Shown: piece by piece, positions 62,302 through 64,000 of the stretch | Numbering within the stretch: position 1 is the first letter of the stretch | How the letters are laid out: every line of letters begins with the position of its first letter | Source: Megaleporinus macrocephalus | Lineage: Eukaryota; Chordata; Actinopteri; Characiformes; Anostomidae | Assembly: GCA_021613375.1 (NCBI GenBank) | Contig: CM038719.1 | Location: 5,934,390-5,998,389 of the forward strand | Direction of reading: 5' to 3' | DNA length: 64,000 nt | Notes under the pieces: generated by a model | Told to the model about the DNA's origin: nothing | Seen by the model: only the letters and a program-made list of their open reading frames with translations | Database searches by the model: none | Translations under genes and position numbers: made by a program

Positions 62302-62735
62302 GTACAGAACCCGGCGCTCCATTAAACCCAATAACCACTGCACTGGGTTCCGTTTGTCCTGTGGCTTCAGTGGCTGCTCCTCCGCATCCCAGCTGCTTCT
62401 GTTCAAACAGGGAAAGTGGCGGGAGCGCGTGGGCCGCATGCACTTCTGAGCTTTGAAGTTTCTGAGTTTAACACGTGGAAAGTGACCACATATGGTTTCC
62501 CACTGCAGTAAAAGCTAAATTCCTTCATTCGCTTTGTCCCCAACACCAGAATAAGCAGTGCTGGACAGCGGCCACTCTTTCTCTGGCCTTGTAAACAGAA
62601 TCCACCTCCTTCACCTCCATTCTCCACGTGTAGAAGAGCTCATGCGGACTGAGTTCAACAGTGAATAATATAAACCACTGGACGAGCGTTTACCATGTTG
62701 TATGTGGTACAGCTGAAAATATTAGTAGCCACCAC
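62302..62735. other. Start of intron 11, unique
   Basis: About 430 bases of mixed sequence with no exon detected. Open frames of 74-100 codons on both strands cross the exon 11 donor or lack conserved residues. Confidence 0.5.
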
Positions 62736-64000
62736 TGGCCACTTTATTAGAAACACCAACCTTGTACTTTTATTCACTGGCCACTTTATTAGAAACACCT
62801 ACCTTGTACTTCCACTCACTGGCGACTTTATTAGAAACACCAACCTATACTTCCACTAACTGGCCACTTTATTAGAAACACCAAACTTGTACTTCCACTC
62901 ACTGGCCACTTTATTAGAAACACCAACCTTTACTTCCACTAACTGGCCACTTTATTAGAAACACCAAACTTGTACTTCCACTCACTGACCACTTTATTAG
63001 AAACACCAAACTTGTACTTCCACTCACTGGCCACTGTATAAGAAACACCAACCTTGTACTTTCACTCAATGGCCACTTTATTAGAAACACCCACCTTGTA
63101 CTTCCACTCACTGGCCACTTTATTAGAAACACCTACCTTGTACTTCCACTCACTGGCCACTTTATTAGAAACACCAACCTTGTACTTTTATTCACTGGCC
63201 ACTTTATTAGAAACACCTACCTTGTACTTCCACTCACTGGCGACTTTATTAGAAACACCAACCTTGTACTTCCACTCACTGGCCACTTTATTAGAAACAC
63301 CTACCTTGTACTTTCACTCAATGGCCACTTTATTAGAAACACCAACCTTGTACTTACACTAACTGGTCCCTTTATTAGAAACACCAAGCTTGCACCTCCA
63401 CTCACTGGCCACTTTATTAGAAACACCTACCTTGTACTTCCACTAACTGGCCACTTTATTAGAAACACCAACCTTGTACTTCCACTCACTGGCCAATTTA
63501 TTAGAAACACCTACCTTGTACTTCCACTCACTGGCCACTGTATAAGAAACACCAACCTTGTACTTTCACTCAATGGCCACTTTATTAGAAACACCAACCT
63601 TGTACTTCCACTCACTGGCCACTTTATTAGAAACACCTACCTTGTACTTCCACTCACTGGCCACTTAATTAGAAACACCCACCTTGTACTTCCACTAACT
63701 GGCCACTTTATTAGAAACACCAACCTTGTACTTACACTAACTGGTCCCTTTATTAGAAACACCAAGCTTGCACCTCCACTCACTGGCCACTTTATTAGAA
63801 ACACCTACCTTGTACTTCCACTAACTGGCCACTTTATTAGAAACACCAACCTTGTACTTACACTAACTGGTCCCTTTATTAGAAACACCAAGCTTGCACC
63901 TCCACTAACTGGCCACTTTATTAGAAATACTACATTGTGTTTCGACTAACTGACCACATTTTAAAAAACACCAACCTTGTGCTTTTACTAACCGGCCACT
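62736..64000. repeat. 42-bp tandem array, intron 11, open at right edge
   Basis: About 30 copies of a unit with ctggccactttattagaaac and accttgtacttccactcact. The ggccactttattag core resembles the end of a widespread fish DNA transposon family, so the array may have grown from a transposon end. Larger blocks recur: the cactaactggtccctttatt variant appears near 63360, 63737 and 63860. Confidence 0.95.

Overview
The window is nuclear DNA of a vertebrate, almost certainly a teleost fish. It contains the 5' part of one multi-exon gene on the + strand: an ABCC-family (MRP-type) ABC transporter whose best match by residue pattern is ABCC6. Eleven exons (24943-62301, 1,440 coding bases, residues 1-480) join in frame through GT-AG introns. 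They encode TMD0, the L0 linker and the first four helices of TMD1. The remaining TMD1 helices, both ATP-binding domains and the 3' end lie beyond the right edge. The fish assignment rests on the gene plus repeat families that look like common teleost ones: a tRNA-derived SINE resembling DANA/mermaid, LINE tails, and fold-back DNA elements. The species cannot be named from sequence alone.

Nearly all the rest is tandem repeat. Upstream of the gene (1-24.9 kb), in order: a 34-bp satellite running off the left edge (1-6990); two arrays of a 20-bp unit in opposite orientation, each attached to a SINE (7.8-11.9 kb); a long fold-back element (12.1-13.5 kb); two copies of a 67-bp array with shared flanks (14.3-17.3 kb); a roughly 40-bp array (17.8-19.0 kb); a 31-bp array whose unit carries a CCAAT-box sequence (19.4-23.3 kb); and a purine-rich (GA)n block next to exon 1 (23.6-24.8 kb).

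Inside the gene every long intron has its own arrays. Intron 1 (14.5 kb) has a 66-bp array, a diverged long-period repeat, a LINE tail with (ATCT)n and two 31-bp arrays. Intron 2 has half of a fold-back element and (TA)n. Intron 3 has a 42-bp array and (TA)n. Intron 4 (10.2 kb) has a 3.4-kb array of an 18-bp unit, (TATC)n, several mobile-element pieces and a (CT)n block. Intron 7 has 16-bp and 42-bp arrays, intron 8 has 61-bp and 29-bp arrays, intron 10 a 35/45-bp array, and intron 11 a 42-bp array. Introns 5, 6 and 9 are short and clean. Several arrays stop within tens of bases of a splice site, yet the exons are intact.

The very long open reading frames in the window (up to about 1,900 codons) are artefacts of arrays whose unit lacks stop codons, and none is called a gene. 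I found no second protein gene, tRNA, rRNA or CRISPR array. No new molecular system can be claimed. The most interesting signals are how the satellites arose (a SINE A-box region amplified into arrays), the CCAAT-rich array upstream of exon 1, and a transporter gene built almost entirely of distinct minisatellites.
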